In this document: positions 1-12,500 of the stretch, piece by piece
Layout: each line of letters opens with the position of its first letter
Position numbering within the stretch: position 1 is the stretch's first letter
NCBI GenBank assembly: GCA_963682055.1
Contig: OY821750.1
Coordinates: forward strand, 28,900,402 to 28,964,401
Direction: 5' to 3'
DNA: 64,000 bases
DNA from: Primula veris
Taxonomy: Eukaryota > Streptophyta > Magnoliopsida > Ericales > Primulaceae
Program-made: the position numbers and the translations under genes
The notes under the pieces: generated by a model
What the model saw: the letters and a program-made list of their open reading frames with translations, nothing else
What the model was told of the DNA's origin: nothing
The model's database searches: none

Positions 1-519
1 TTCACATCGAAAACTTTCGATGATTATTGCATGACGTTGGGAATTGATCTTGAACATCCAGTTGCTTATGTTCACACCCAAAATGGTCTTGCAGAAGCTT
101 TCATTAAGCGTTTGCAAATGATTGCGTGAACTTTGCTAATGCGCACTAAACTTCCAATTTCTGCATGGGGCTATGCAATTTTGCATGCTGCTGCGTTGGT
201 CCGTCTGAGGCCCATGGCCACCCAACCACTATCTGCGTACCAGTTGGTAACTGGATATGAGCCCGATGTCTCACATTTACGCGTGTTTGGGTACTTAGTC
301 AATGTTCCAATTGAGCCGCCAAAGCGTTCAAAATTTGGACCTCAGAAACGATGGGGAATATATGTCGGTTATGAATCCCCGTCCATAATACGCTATTTAG
401 AGCCCTTGACATGCGATCTCTTTACCGCTAGACATGCGGATTGTGACTTTGATGAGACACTCTTCCCGTCGTTAGGGGAGAAATGCACGTTAACGTTGAT
501 AAGGAACGACGTGAATTAA
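1..519 (+). pseudogene. copia integrase, C-terminal half, broken
   Basis: Frame 1 reads through the last part of the integrase catalytic core, including the catalytic-glutamate region around NGLAEAF (about 91-111), and then the copia segment with the VFGY and GIYVGYES motifs (about 289-387). The frame has a TGA at 127-129, where copia proteins usually have arginine; CGA to TGA fits deamination of a methylated cytosine. The same frame stays open from 133 to 519, but homology moves to frame 3 near 480-485, so a one-base indel lies there. It is a defective relic. Confidence 0.85.
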
Positions 520-2714
520 CGTGGCATGTACCCACTATGTCTCATCTAGATCCCCCAACTGCACATAGTGATAAGGAAGTGCAGAGAATCCTAGGTCTGC
601 AAAATGTTGCAAATCAAATGCCAGACGCATTTAATGACCTAGCGAATGTCACGAGATCACATATACCTGCTGCAAATGTGCCTGCAAGGATAGACGTTCC
701 TGTGAGACGCCATGTTCATGTTGAACATGTTGCTCCGGTTATACCCACCGAGCAAAGGACGCTGCCGTCGGCCATCCAGTCCGCCGCTCTTCCCAAGAAA
801 AGAGGAAGACCGGTTGGTTCCAAGGATGTTCTGCCTCGGAGGAGGAGAAATCCTGTTGCATCCGTTTTGCCACATGAGATCATTAAGGATCATGGTGATG
901 TATTAGAGGAGCGTGTTCCTGATGTAACACCAGTTCCTAATCATCCCGATAACCTCGAAATATCCGTCGAGTATACTAGTTTAGACGATATTTTGAAGCG
1001 AAACAAAACTGTCATCGATGATGTGTTTATATACGCAGTGGCCACTGACATTATGAGCAATGATGACATGGAACCACGTACTGTTGCTGATTGTCAGCGA
1101 AGAACGGACTGGCCTCAATGGAAACAAGCAATCCAGGCTGAATTAGATTCCTTCACGAAACGAAGAGTGTTTGGACCTGTCATTCCAACACCACCCAATG
1201 TTAAACCAGTTGGTTATAAATGGGTTTTCGTAAGGAAGCGTAATGAAAGTAATGAGATTGTTAGATACAAAGCTCGCCTAGTGGCGCAAGGCTTCTCTCA
1301 ACGCCCTGGAATTGATTATGAGGAGACGTATTCTCTCGTAATGGACGTTATAACGTTCCGCTACTTAATCAGTTTATTAGTTTCCGAAAAACTGAATATG
1401 CAGCTCATGGATGTGGTCACAGCTTATCTCTACAGGGATCTGGACACAGAGATATACATGAAAGTCCCTGAAGGACTTAAGTTGCCTGAATCAAGTAGTT
1501 CCCGGCCACGGAACACATTCTCTATTAGGCTGAGACGTTCACTATATGGATTGAAACAATCCGGACGGATGTGGTATAACCGTCTAAGTGAATACTTGAT
1601 CGGCTTGGGATATGTTAATGATGAATTATGCCCATGCGTGTTCATAAAGAAATCCACTTCAGGATACGCTATTATCGCAGTCTATGTAGATGATATGAAT
1701 CTCATAGGAACCTCGAAAGAGTTGTTCGAAACTGCCGAACTCCTGAAAAAGGAATTCGAGATGAAAGATCTTGGGAAGACACGGTATTGCCTCGGCCTGC
1801 AGATCGAGCACCGTAAAGATGGAATTTTAGTCCATCAAGAAAATTACACCCAGAAGGTGTTGAGACGGTTTAGTCATCACGACGTAAAATCGTCATCCAC
1901 TCCCATGGTCGTCCGCTCTCTAGACATTAATAAAGACCCCTTCCGTCCAAAGGAGGACGATGAAGAGATATTGAGTCCTGAGTGCTCATATCTGGGTGCA
2001 ATAGGCGCACTATTGTACTTGGCTCAATGTACTAGACCGGACATCTCGTTTGCTGTGAATTGTCTAGCTCGACACAGCACCGCGCCAACACGCCGCCACT
2101 GGACTGGCATAAAAGACATTTTCTGTTACCTTAGAGGTACTACGGACATGGGCTTATTCTATCCCTTTGCGTTGAGTGGATCTAGCTCCATTGATCCTCG
2201 AAATAACGCAACCCTTGTCGGCTATGCCGATGCTGGTTACTTATCAGACCCACACAAGGGACGTTCCCAATCTGGTTATGTCTTTACCATTGGGAACACA
2301 GCGATATCGTGGAGGTCTCGTAAACAGACCTTGGTGGCTACTTCGACGAACCACTCTGAGCTACTCGCGCTCTATGAGGCGACTAGAGAGTGTGTATGGC
2401 TTCGAGCAGTTATTGGCCATATTCGAAGTACGTGTGACCTAGCTTATGATCCTGATGAACCAGTTGTTATTTATGAGGACAACACCGCTGTTATTGATCA
2501 AGCAAAACATGGTTACATCAAAGGTGATGCCACCAAACATATCTCGCCAAAGTTGTTCTTTACACATGAGCAACAAGCGCTTCAAAAGATTGAAGTTAAG
2601 CATATTGGATCAGAGAATAATCACGCAGACTTGTTGACTAAGTCACTGCCAAAGTATTCATTTCAGAAACATGTCAAAGCAATTGGTCTTAGAAAGCTTT
2701 CTGAGCTATCCTAA
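483..2714 (+). pseudogene. copia reverse transcriptase-RNase H region of pol
   Basis: This 743-codon open frame carries the pre-RT linker, then the RT with YKWVFVRKRN (about 1215-1245), KARLVAQGFSQ (about 1270-1302), and the catalytic YVDD box at 1683-1694. RNase H follows with SELLALYEA (about 2356-2382), YEDN (about 2472-2483) and the C-terminal HADLLTKSLP segment near 2622-2651. The frame is intact and of normal length for RT-RNase H, but it lacks a start of its own and depends on the broken integrase frame upstream, so it is probably dead. In a live element it would be released from a polyprotein and copy the RNA genome in virus-like particles. Confidence 0.9.
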
Positions 2715-2882
2715 AGTGACATGTCCTTGCACCCTATCGTGTGCAAGTGAGGGGGAGCATCCTGATGTATGCTCAATTTCTCAGACACTAAATCGAGAAA
2801 ATCCTCACTAATGATGGACTAAATCAGGGGGAGTATCCAGTCGAATACTTCTAATCACAGTGTACTTTTTTTTCCTCGATCA

Positions 2883-3039
2883 GAGGTTTTTCCCATTGGG
2901 TTTACTCTGACAAGGTTTTGATGAGGCACTTTATGTATGTGATTACCCCTATTGTTCTAACCAAATCGTACTCTTTTTGTCCTTCGCCTAGAGGTTTTTT
3001 CCCAATGGGTTTTCTCTTGCAAGGTTTTAACAAGGCGTT
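2883..3039 (+). repeat. duplicated copia 3'-untranslated block
   Basis: Two copies (2883-2930 and 2991-3039) share the pattern GAGGTTTTTTCCCA-TGGGTTT, then CTCTG/CTTGC, then AAGGTTTT-A--AGGC. This block is common in the 3' UTR of plant copia elements. Further G-rich stretches at 2748-2757 and 2827-2832 resemble polypurine tracts; the one used for the LTR is AAGGGGGAG ending at 3124. Confidence 0.6.
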
Positions 3040-3124
3040 TGTTAGTGGTTAGTTCGTACCAACAAGCTACAAGACAGAGGAGCTCAAATGTGATTAAATA
3101 TATTTTTGGACATCCAAGGGGGAG

Positions 3125-3379
3125 TGTTGTAAATATTGGATAGTCCATTACTTTAAGAGTTACATATCATTTAGTATGAGCATTTGCTCCTTTGTATGTT
3201 ACAACCTTTGAGTTTCTTATCATTAACATTTAGCTTGTAACCTCCAAACCTCTAGCCTATATAAAGAGCTTATGGGTATGGAGTTTGGTACACCAACAAC
3301 ACACTTGAATACATATGTTTTGGCCCTCATTATCTCTCTTTCTCTTACATATATTATTGAGCTAATTTGGCGTAAAACA
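3125..3379 (+). repeat. 3' LTR of the inner copia element (255 bp)
   Basis: It starts TGTTGTAAATATT directly after a polypurine tract and ends GTAAAACA, giving TGTT...AACA inverted ends. A TATATAAAG box lies at about 3259-3267. The right border is fixed because the interrupted outer copia frame begins within a few bases of it. Confidence 0.8.
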
Positions 3380-4167
3380 TTCATGATATTTTGAATGATT
3401 ATGGGTTAGAAAATGTAAAATCTACATCATTTCCGATGGAACAACATGAAAAACTCCTCCCATCGGATGGAGAACCACTTCATGATCCTACAATTTATCG
3501 CCGCCTCATTGGGAGACTTATATATCTAACTGTCACTCATCCAGATATTTCTTACTCAGTTAATTATTTGAGTCAGTTTATGCAACATCCTCGTTCCACA
3601 CATTTTGATGTTGCCTTACGAATTCTGCGCTATATAAAAGGAACCATCAATCATGGAATTCTTCTATCATCTTCTAGCTCCCTTTCGCTTCAGGGATTTA
3701 CCGACTCGGACTGGGCTGGATGCCCAATTACCCAACGATCAACTACAGGTTATTTCACTATGCTCGGTGCAAGTCCAATCTCGTGAAAATCAAAGAAACA
3801 ACCTACAGTGTCTTGTTCCTCCGCAGAGGCTGAATATAGAGCTATGGCCAACCTTACCGCTAAATTACAATGGCTCAATTATCTTTTTATTGATTTCGGC
3901 ATCACTCATAAACAACCAATTCCTGTTTATTGTGATAATCAAGCTGCAATTCATATCTCATAAAATCATGTTTTTCATGAGTGAACAAAACATATTGAAT
4001 TAGATTGTTATTTTGTTCGAGAAAAACTACTTTCAGGTCTTATAATACCAAAACACATCCAATCATCAAACCAACTAGCTGACATTTTCACCAAGCCATT
4101 GGGAGCAGAACAATTTCGTCGACTAACCAGCAAGTTGGGCGTGCAACCTTCGCCCTCTCCAACTTGA
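3380..4167 (+). pseudogene. outer copia pol fragment (RT end and RNase H), with stops
   Basis: The frame opens at the LTR junction with the codons for HDILNDYGL and then shows the copia hallmarks YRRLIGRLIYLT, HPDISYSV, LRYIKGT, SDWAGCP, SAEAEYRAMA, DNQAAIHI and HIELD. Three stops break it in the same frame: TGA at 3784-3786 (a conserved Trp position), TAA at 3961-3963 and TGA at 3982-3984 (a conserved Arg position). The natural stop is at 4165-4167, just before the G-rich tract. Everything upstream was separated from it by insertion of the inner copia element. Confidence 0.85.
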
Positions 4168-4173
4168 GGGGGG

Positions 4174-4468
4174 TATTAGGACTCAAATCGACATCGGTCA
4201 GTAAAAGATAAATGTTAGTACTTTATCAACATGAAAAAATCAAGTTGTTGCTACATCAAATGAGTTCAAAAGATGAGAAGATAAAAATTAGCATACCTTA
4301 GTTAGTTTAGTCAGATTAGTCTACATTAGTTAGTTTAATCAGATTAGTTCAATTTCAAATACTGATGTAGTTAGTTAGAGTAATTAGATTATTTAGGAAT
4401 TTTTGTGTATATATACTACATCATACTACTATGAAATATATAGCAACTTTTACAGATTTTAACCAACA
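4174..4468 (+). repeat. probable 3' LTR of the outer copia element
   Basis: A GAGGGGGG polypurine tract (4166-4173) follows the pol stop. The next sequence starts TATTAGGAC (probably a decayed TGTTAGG) and runs to AACCAACA at 4468. Inside are imperfect direct repeats of AGTTAGTTTA-TCAGATTAG (about 4299-4350) and a TATATATAC box near 4411. The other LTR is not in the window, so the borders are inferred. Confidence 0.5.
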
Positions 4469-5688
4469 ATCAACCACGTCCGGCTCGTGGAAACAACTGC
4501 CAAATTAATGTGTCAAATGAATCACGAGTTTTTTTCTCTATTCTTTTCGCAAATGTATGTAGACTTTCATTGATACGAGATGATTAAATTGAAGTGGCCT
4601 ATCACACTAAATATTATATATGGTCCCCAATCCCCATAAAAGAAACGATCCAAACGTGACATCAATTTAGATTTTAGAGTTTTGAAAAGTAAATTCACGA
4701 ATAATATTGTAGTTACTTTAGGGTATATTTAAAACATGTTTAAGAAATATACCAATTTTATCAAATATATTTAAGATTGCAGATTTTGATATAGCTTTTT
4801 TCATTGCGTGGAAACAAAAGACAAGAAGAGCTATGCGATTAAATAAATTTAATACCTTAAACTATTTCAATGTTGTGAGTATAATTCTTTAAAAAAAAAA
4901 CGACAATGGTAGAAAACTAATAAAAAAATTTGATTCTTACTTTGAACAGCTTTTTAATGGTTTGATCAACTTTATGGATTCAATGTTTGATTTTCTTGAA
5001 GAAACACTTGATACATTCCTTGATATGCTTTATGCGGATCAATTTTTGTTTTTTGAGGGTTTATGCGGATCAAATGTTGAGTTTTTTAAATTTGTAATAA
5101 ACTCATTGGGGATCAACCGTTATTTTTTTTTTGAGTTTATTTACGAACTTGATTGATGTTCTTTGACTTAGTTGAAATACATCAAAGATTTGATCTTCAG
5201 AAATGTCTAACTTGCGGCTTTACATGCTTCTAGCGGATCGAACGATGTAACTCATTGAGTTTCCGTATGAACTTGGTTAATGTTTCCCAAATTTGTTGAA
5301 GACGTTGAAGATTTGATTTTGAGAAACGTTTCATCATTTATGACGTTTAGTTATTCTTGTAGATCGAACAAGAGTTTTTTTTGTTTTAATTTGTTGATAA
5401 ACTTTGATTGACGTTTTTCGTGTTAATGACTCTAAAGATTTGATCTTAAAATATGGCTGATTTGAGTGCTTATTGCGGATCAAATATCGAATCTTCTTCG
5501 ATTTTGTTAATAAACTTGAAATATTTTTTGTGTTCTTTGAGGATTCCAAATTTGATGTTGCCTTGAGTTCTACATAGCTCTCTAGAGGTTTTTGGTCTTG
5601 AATTTGTGTCTCAACAATTGAGTTATCCGACGTTATTAAAAGTACTTGTGGTTTTTGCATCTCTAAGTTTATAGTTTGTATTAACAAT
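4469..5688. other. AT-rich intergenic sequence
   Basis: I see no gene here. Between about 5000 and 5500 there are several diverged copies of a motif like GCGGATCAAA--TTGAGTTTTT, which suggests an old local duplication. The 117-codon minus-strand frame at 5334-5687 has biased low-complexity composition and no recognisable family. Confidence 0.5.
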
Positions 5689-5879
5689 CAGTGCAATAAA
5701 AAGTTCATTTACCATCAGTTTATTTTTTGAAAACTGTTGTTAAAGTGAGTGTCACTAAATCTTAGCAACAGGATAGCAACTAATTATGTTGCTAAACTGT
5801 TATTAAAATTTAGCGACACTCACTTTACCAGCAATTTTTAAAAAGTAAAATGTTGGTAAATGAACTTTTTCTTGTAGTG
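5689..5879 (+). mobile_element. CACTA-type MITE (191 bp) with AAT target duplication
   Basis: The right end, read inward on the minus strand, starts CACTACAAGAAAAAGTTC. The left end starts CAGTGCAATAAAAAGTTC, one or two changes from it. The element is nearly palindromic throughout. It is flanked on both sides by AAT (5686-5688 and 5880-5882), matching the 3-bp target duplication of CACTA (EnSpm) transposons. It has no coding capacity, so it would depend on a transposase elsewhere. Confidence 0.8.
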
Positions 5880-6189
5880 AATAATCACGACGAAAGAAAC
5901 CGTATAAAAGACCCAATTAACTTTAAAAAGTATTACAAACAAGCAGGCCGGTCTTAAGGGTGTCAATGACTCAATAGTCCAAGTCGACCGAGCATCACAA
6001 CTTAAGATCAAATATTTTCTGTATATGAAAGGTAAAAACTATCACAAACGGTTCATCAAAAATATACTTTTTTTTATGCCATTTTAAAGAATAGTAATGG
6101 ATTCAATTGCAATATCTTAATAGTTTATACGGGTTATTTGAAAATAATTCATAGTTCATGGGGCTATCTGCATATACCAAAATGAAATA

Positions 6190-6298
6190 TTAGTAACTTT
6201 CTTCTATATATAAATATATATGCTTTATTTTCATTTATCTCTCTCTCTAAAAATCAATTTTCGATTAGCATTTTCTGCTAATTTTGGATTTATTTTAA
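6190..6298 (+). promoter_or_regulatory. core promoter and 5' UTR of DER1
   Basis: A TATATATAAATATATATG stretch at about 6205-6222 precedes a CT-rich leader (TCTCTCTCT near 6240) and the start codon at 6299. A TATA element followed by a pyrimidine-rich leader is common in plant genes. The transcription start itself is inferred. Confidence 0.5.
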
Positions 6299-6506
6299 AT
6301 GTCGTCTCCTTCAGAGTAAGTAATTACTATCCTTTTTTATTTTTATCTTATTGATATATATTTACATGCTTACATATGTATATATTTCCCTGTTGTATAT
6401 TGAATTAGGTTACTTTTTTTTTCAATATTAGTAAATGGGAGATTATTTGGGGTTATTGTTCTTTAATTACTAATCAGGGCTAATTTTTGTATAATGGAAC
6501 TATCAT

Positions 6507-6541
<35 letters not shown>

Positions 6542-9500
6542 ACTGTGTATCAATTTAGGTTACTTTTTTTCTGCTTTATTTGTACAGTTATTCATTAAAT
6601 TCAGCTCTTAGTTTTTAGCAAATAAATAAATATCGATTTAGGTTACATATCGATTTAGGTTACTTTGTTTCTGATTATGTGTACTGTTATTTATTTAATT
6701 CAGCTATTATTTTTTGTAAGAAATGGGAAATATATCAGAATACCAGTAAATAGAACACTATTCGGGGATGTTATTGGTGTTTAGAGCTTTACTCGTTAAA
6801 AACGTAGTTTGTAATTACGGTGATTTCTTTTATATATGTATAATGTAGTGTTTCAATTGTATGTGATTGTAAATTGATTTTGGTATTTTCGGTTACTGTT
6901 ATTTATTAAATTCAGCTCTCAGTTTTGTATTTTTTATGTGGAAGTATTGGATTTTTAGTAAATGGAACACTAACAGAGGCAATTGTATGTGATATTATAT
7001 CGATTTATGTTACTTTGTTTCTGCTTAGTTAAACTTTTATTTTTCCGATTCGACTCTGAATTTCTTACTATTAGTATTTTCAACACTATTTCCGCTATTG
7101 TTTATATTAGAGCTTCAGTTCAGTAGAATCTGTAATTAATATTTAGTAATTACAGTGATTTCTTTTGTACTAGAAAACAGACTAGTTCAAGATCTCATAT
7201 TGGTCCATATTTAGTATATAGTATGTTTTTTAGTATGATTTTTTACTAAAAGTTGGTCCATATTTAGTATGTTTTTTTTTCACGTTAATGATTAGGAAGA
7301 ACCCGTGATTATAAGAAAAAATGTACTTTAGGTATACCTCAAAAAGTTAAAGGAAAGTAAAACCATTTATAGGATAGAAATGAAAAAAAGAGAGTAGAGA
7401 CGGACATAGTTGCACGAAGCGGGAGCGGGAAGCGAGGAAGCGGATGGTGTAGAATTGAGGAAGCGTGGTCGGAGGCGTCTAGGAGAAATTTTATTTTTAT
7501 TTTTATAATTTTATGTAATAAAATACTATTAAACGATAATAATTCTCCCAATACTTGAAAAAGATAAAAGAAAAATGTAGTAAGCATAGAAATATGAGCC
7601 GATGTGTTAGGGTTGGGTTATATATGGATGTGGAAGTTTCCGCGAGCTTCCGATGTGCGGAAGTGAGCTTCCGAGGCGGAAGCGTCGGCAGTTCGGAAGC
7701 TTCCTGCAACTAAGGAGACGGACAACTAATTTGTATACCCATACAGATTGTGTGTATTTGTGTATTGATTTGGGTTTTTTTTTTTATCTCCTTATTTATA
7801 CTGTATTTTATTTAATTTTAGCTACCAATATTTCATCATAAATGGGGGAAGTATCAGGACTATCAGTAAATGAAACACTAGTTTAGGGATATTGTTGTTG
7901 TAAAGAGCTTTACCAATTAGAACTTAAATACTAATTAGGGTTGAGAAATATTTATGGCAAGGAAAGTAGTATTAGGTTATAGTTGATTAACTATAGTAGA
8001 AAGAGGAACCCATTGTAAGAAGAAAATTGCACTCAAGGAAAACCTAAAACTAAAAGGATAGTAACTTAAGGCCATGTTTGTTTGCAGGATAGTATAAGAG
8101 GGTATAGTTTATAGCTAGGTACTATTAATGGGATAGATAATACCACCATATAGGTGGTATTAGTTATACCCCCTTATTAGCATAAATTATAGTATAATTA
8201 GTACTAGCCCTTATATAATACCAATTGCAATTTGTGTAAACAAACAAGTTATAACATGGCTCCCATGGTACTAATAATCCTATATCACTTGTACCGTAAA
8301 CAAACGTACAAACAACTATTTTAATAACCGTCAATCTTAACTACATTTACTCTAGCAGCCATTGTAAAAAGATTTACTTTCTTAATCCTCTTTTCGGTGC
8401 TGTATGGCTAGAGATAAGAAATTTTGATCATTCACAATTAATGAAAAGCTAAGTCTCTGTTATGATTTACCTTCGTGGAACATGTATAATCAAAATATCT
8501 ATTGTTAGGACCTGGTTATTTCATCTATGATTTCAGAAAAGATCTCACGCTAATTATGTCAGTTTTGAATCGAGATTGAGGCTGGATTGGATGTTCGAGG
8601 AACATAACGAGAAAAAAGAGGTCACTATAGTAAATCTTTAGCTGAAATACCAAAAACAAGCAGACGATTTTTGAGAAGAGGATTAGTGTAGTGGAGCTTC
8701 TGTAGTCGTCGGTTTATACATGGAATTAAAGTTAAAAGGGATGGAGATTGGGTTTTTTTGTGTGTGTTTTCTGTGTTGACATATTGTCTACTTGTCGTTA
8801 AACTCTATTGCGTTATTTTCTTTATATATTTGGGAACTTGGACATTAACTATTTCAGTACACAATCCAATGCATTAATGCATATGGAACAACTAAACTAT
8901 TATGTTAAATCTAATGAAGCCGGAAAAAAATATTTATCACATCAATAACATTGACTGTCATACGGAATTGTTTTAGAAACTGAAACATCAAACACTAGGT
9001 TTTACCTAGTTCTTGTCCATATTAGTTACCAAAGACATTGAATAGAGTCATGTGGACTCTGAAAAGAATGTTTTAGGAATATACTGTTGCTTGCCTAGAT
9101 CTGAACCTTGGAGATGCTAAATATCATATGAAGTAATTTTATGGATATGAGGCTGCGTATTATTATGGGTAGGTTTCCGCTTGATTTTTGGCAATTCGGT
9201 TCCGTTGTGATGACTATGAAGCACGTGCTTTTGTGTAGCTTAGCCAGTATCTTTCTTTATATCCATGTTGCAAAGTAGACTGTAGAGTGACTTGAGTGCA
9301 AAATATATTTGAAGGAGTAGTTAAGTGCATGTCATATTGTCATGAGTAAAAGAAACATGGAGAAGGGAGAGAGTGCCGATAACCGTACATTCTTGAGTTT
9401 ATATTTATCTTTCATGAAGCCGTTATCAGTTCTATTGATATCTTCCGCTACACTCTATCACATTTTTTTTTCTCCCTGTTTTCAGATTTTACAATTCACT

Positions 9501-12500
9501 TCCACCTATAAGTAAGGCATATGGAACACTGTGCTTTGCCTTCACAGCAGCATTTCAGTTGGGGCTCTTACATCCTCAGTATATCTATTTGATACATCAA
9601 AGGGTCTTTTATAATTTTGAGGTATATATTTTATGATTATTGGCATTTTAGTAGTGACATTAGAAGCAGATCCATTTTGTTAGGTGCAACTTGTAGTAAA
9701 GAATTTTTGTTGTTGTTATAGTTACGTCGTATAGAGCCTTTACTTTCACCATTGTTCTTTTCTCGTATGCTGATTTTTTCTAGTTAAAGATGGAATGGGA
9801 TTAAACCAAGTTATGTAGATTGGCTTAGTTGATGCCCTGTATGACACTGGTTTCAATAACACTGGCTTTGGCAGGAAGAGACTGGTCCATGCCAGACTTG
9901 ATCTCTGTTCACCAGACTTTGTAATTATGATTTATTTATTTTGTTAGGCCTTAGATATGCAATTGTTATTAGCCTGGTATCAGATGGCATATTTCTTTTG
10001 CTACACTGTACAAGTATAAAGTGCAGTTACGAAACCAGGGTTTTAATAAGGGAGAGGCTAAGTTAGATGTGTGGAATTTATTTTTATGCAGGGGCTAAAT
10101 CGACGTAATAGGAATATTTAATCAAACTATATGGTAAAATATGAAAATTTTCCTTGTTTCTTCTCAAAATGCAGGACGATGTAGCCTACTTTAGTCTCCA
10201 CATAGTTCCTCCCCTGTAAATATGTAGTTTCATATTTGACATTATTTCCTTATGGTATGTTATTTGCGTTGCTACCACTAAAGGATCAAATTTGTTTCAA
10301 TATGGCTAGGCAGTGGAGATACTTGCACCTTTCTTTCGTTTATTTTGAAGGGTTTTTGTTGTTTTGTAAGATAACTTTCAAATGTGTTGTCCTGCATCAC
10401 TTATGCTATCTAAATAATATTTCGAATTACTTTCATTTACTTCCATTTGTAGGTATGGAGGCTGGTTACCAACTTCTTCTTTCTTGGAAAATTCTCTATC
10501 AACTTTGCAATCCGCCTTTTAATGATGTAAGTTTTACCTAAAATTTAGTTCTTAAGAGTTTTATATGAAGTGAACTGTGGCTCTGCATGCATTAATTGTA
10601 AGTTAAATAGTATTCAAGGGCTTGTTTTATCGCACAATTTAAGGAAATAAGCTGTATGGTTTAGAGAAAAGCTAGGTTATAACCAGCTTAAAGCTTCTAG
10701 CTTTTGTAAGCAAAAACCAGAAAACCTCAATTTAAGATGTTCAACCAAAGCAGACCATTTTTTTGTTGAGAAAAGTCCTACAAAATTGAGCTTAAGCACT
10801 GTAGCCAAACAATATAGTTGGTAAATAAAGTGTTGACCATTTTATTGTTGTTGTTACTGTGTATGTTGTAGAGCACGTTATGGTGTCCAACTTGAGAATG
10901 GACCATTTGAAAGGCGTACTGCAGATTTCTTGTGGATGGTTATATTTGGAGCCGCAACATTATTGGTGCGTGTGATTATCATTGTTTTCTCGTTCTTCTC
11001 CTTTATTTAACTGCGAAGTAATTTTTATGTTGGACAATTTATTCTAATTCCATCATGAGTCACTTCAAAAAACTGCCGGACCTAATTGTTGTATCAATAA
11101 TTGGCATAACCGGGCATCCGTTACCCACTTTAATCGAAAAGGAAACCCTGCATGCGCAAATGTATAATAGGATAAATTGTTGTTTGTTACCAGAAAGCCG
11201 AAACTTCTTGACCTTGATTATTAGGTAAATGAAGGCAGGACAGGAAACAAGATGGAACAAACAATCAAGTGAAAAATGTACGGGCAAACAGAAATATTTC
11301 CAAATCTTGAGAAATTATGCATATCTTTTATTTTCTTCTTTCTTGTTACTGCTATTTAATCTTCTACCAATTCCCTGAAATATTAACTAACATACTGGTA
11401 TATGTTATTTATTCAGATGTTATCTGCCATCCCAATTTTCTGGTCCCCTTTCTTAGGAGTGTCACTGGTCTATATGCTTCTCTATGTATGGAGCCGAGAA
11501 TTTCCAAATGCCAATATCAGCATCTATGGTCTTCTAACTCTCAAGGTATGCCCATCCCTAAAACTTGTGAAACCATAATGTAGTACTTCTATCTCTTAAG
11601 CTGTGAAGAAACTTCACCAAAAAAGTAGAGCTAGGAATTACCGAGACAATGGAGCGGGGTATCTATTTTGGAGCAATTTTCTGTGTGGTTTTTATATAAT
11701 TGAATCAAGCCTCTCTGTTTAAAATTACAGAGATAAGAAGTACAACTGCTAAATGTTGCGCTTAAGATAAAAAATAATTAGAGCTTTCTTTCTATATTTC
11801 TGATCGTGCTTAATTACCGCTTATAGTGCTGCTCTCAGGAAGTTTTCCTCTTGAAATTGTGAAAAGATCCCCCAAATATCTAAAGTTTGAAATAAGCCCT
11901 TATGGGTTGTCACTTATCATTTGGTTCCATTATGCACCCTTAAACTGGAATATAAAAAAAAAAAACTCCTTAACCCGCTTCTGCAACTTCTTTTTCCCTT
12001 TCCTTTTGTATTTTATTTCATGTTGAATTGAATGCATGTATGAGTAGTGGGTTTGTTACAATGTGTAGGCATTTTATTTACCGTGGGCTATGCTTGCTAT
12101 GGATGTTATTTTTGGTTCCGAACTCATGCCCGATCTCTTGGGAATCATTGCTGGGCATCTTTATTACTTTTTAACTGTGCTGCACCCTCTTGCTGGTGGG
12201 AGAAACATGTTGAAAACTCCCTTGTGGGTGTATCCTTTTCCCCCTCTCTCTCTCTCACACCCCCACACAACATATGAGCACACACAGAGGCTTATCACAA
12301 ACTGCTGTATAAGTAGAAGGCGTTCGGTCTTCAGAGGCCTAAACAAGTTCACAAAACTTCTGCATATTTATCTATTTAGTTTGACTATTTCTAACATAAA
12401 GTTGATTAGTTTCCTAGTCTAGACCCCTTTATTAAAATTGGGTTTCCTCCTAAAATTTAATTGACCATTGTTTTATTTATTTTTCACCATACCATGAAAA

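Larger units (their letters stand above)
1..3379 (+). mobile_element. Ty1/copia retrotransposon, 3' part (integrase to 3' LTR)
   Basis: The order integrase, reverse transcriptase, RNase H, untranslated region and LTR is that of Ty1/copia. The 5' LTR, gag and protease lie outside the window. The 3' LTR (3125-3379) ends exactly where a different copia reading frame resumes at 3380, so this element sits inside the pol gene of a second copia element. The integrase carries a stop (127-129) and there is a frameshift near 480-485, so the copy cannot make a continuous polyprotein. A TSD check needs the sequence left of the window; the expected repeat on the right is TTCAT (3380-3384). Confidence 0.9.

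Noticed and set aside
5334..5687. 117-codon minus-strand frame
   Set aside because: Lys/Ser/Thr-rich AT-driven sequence with no family features, promoter or splice context.
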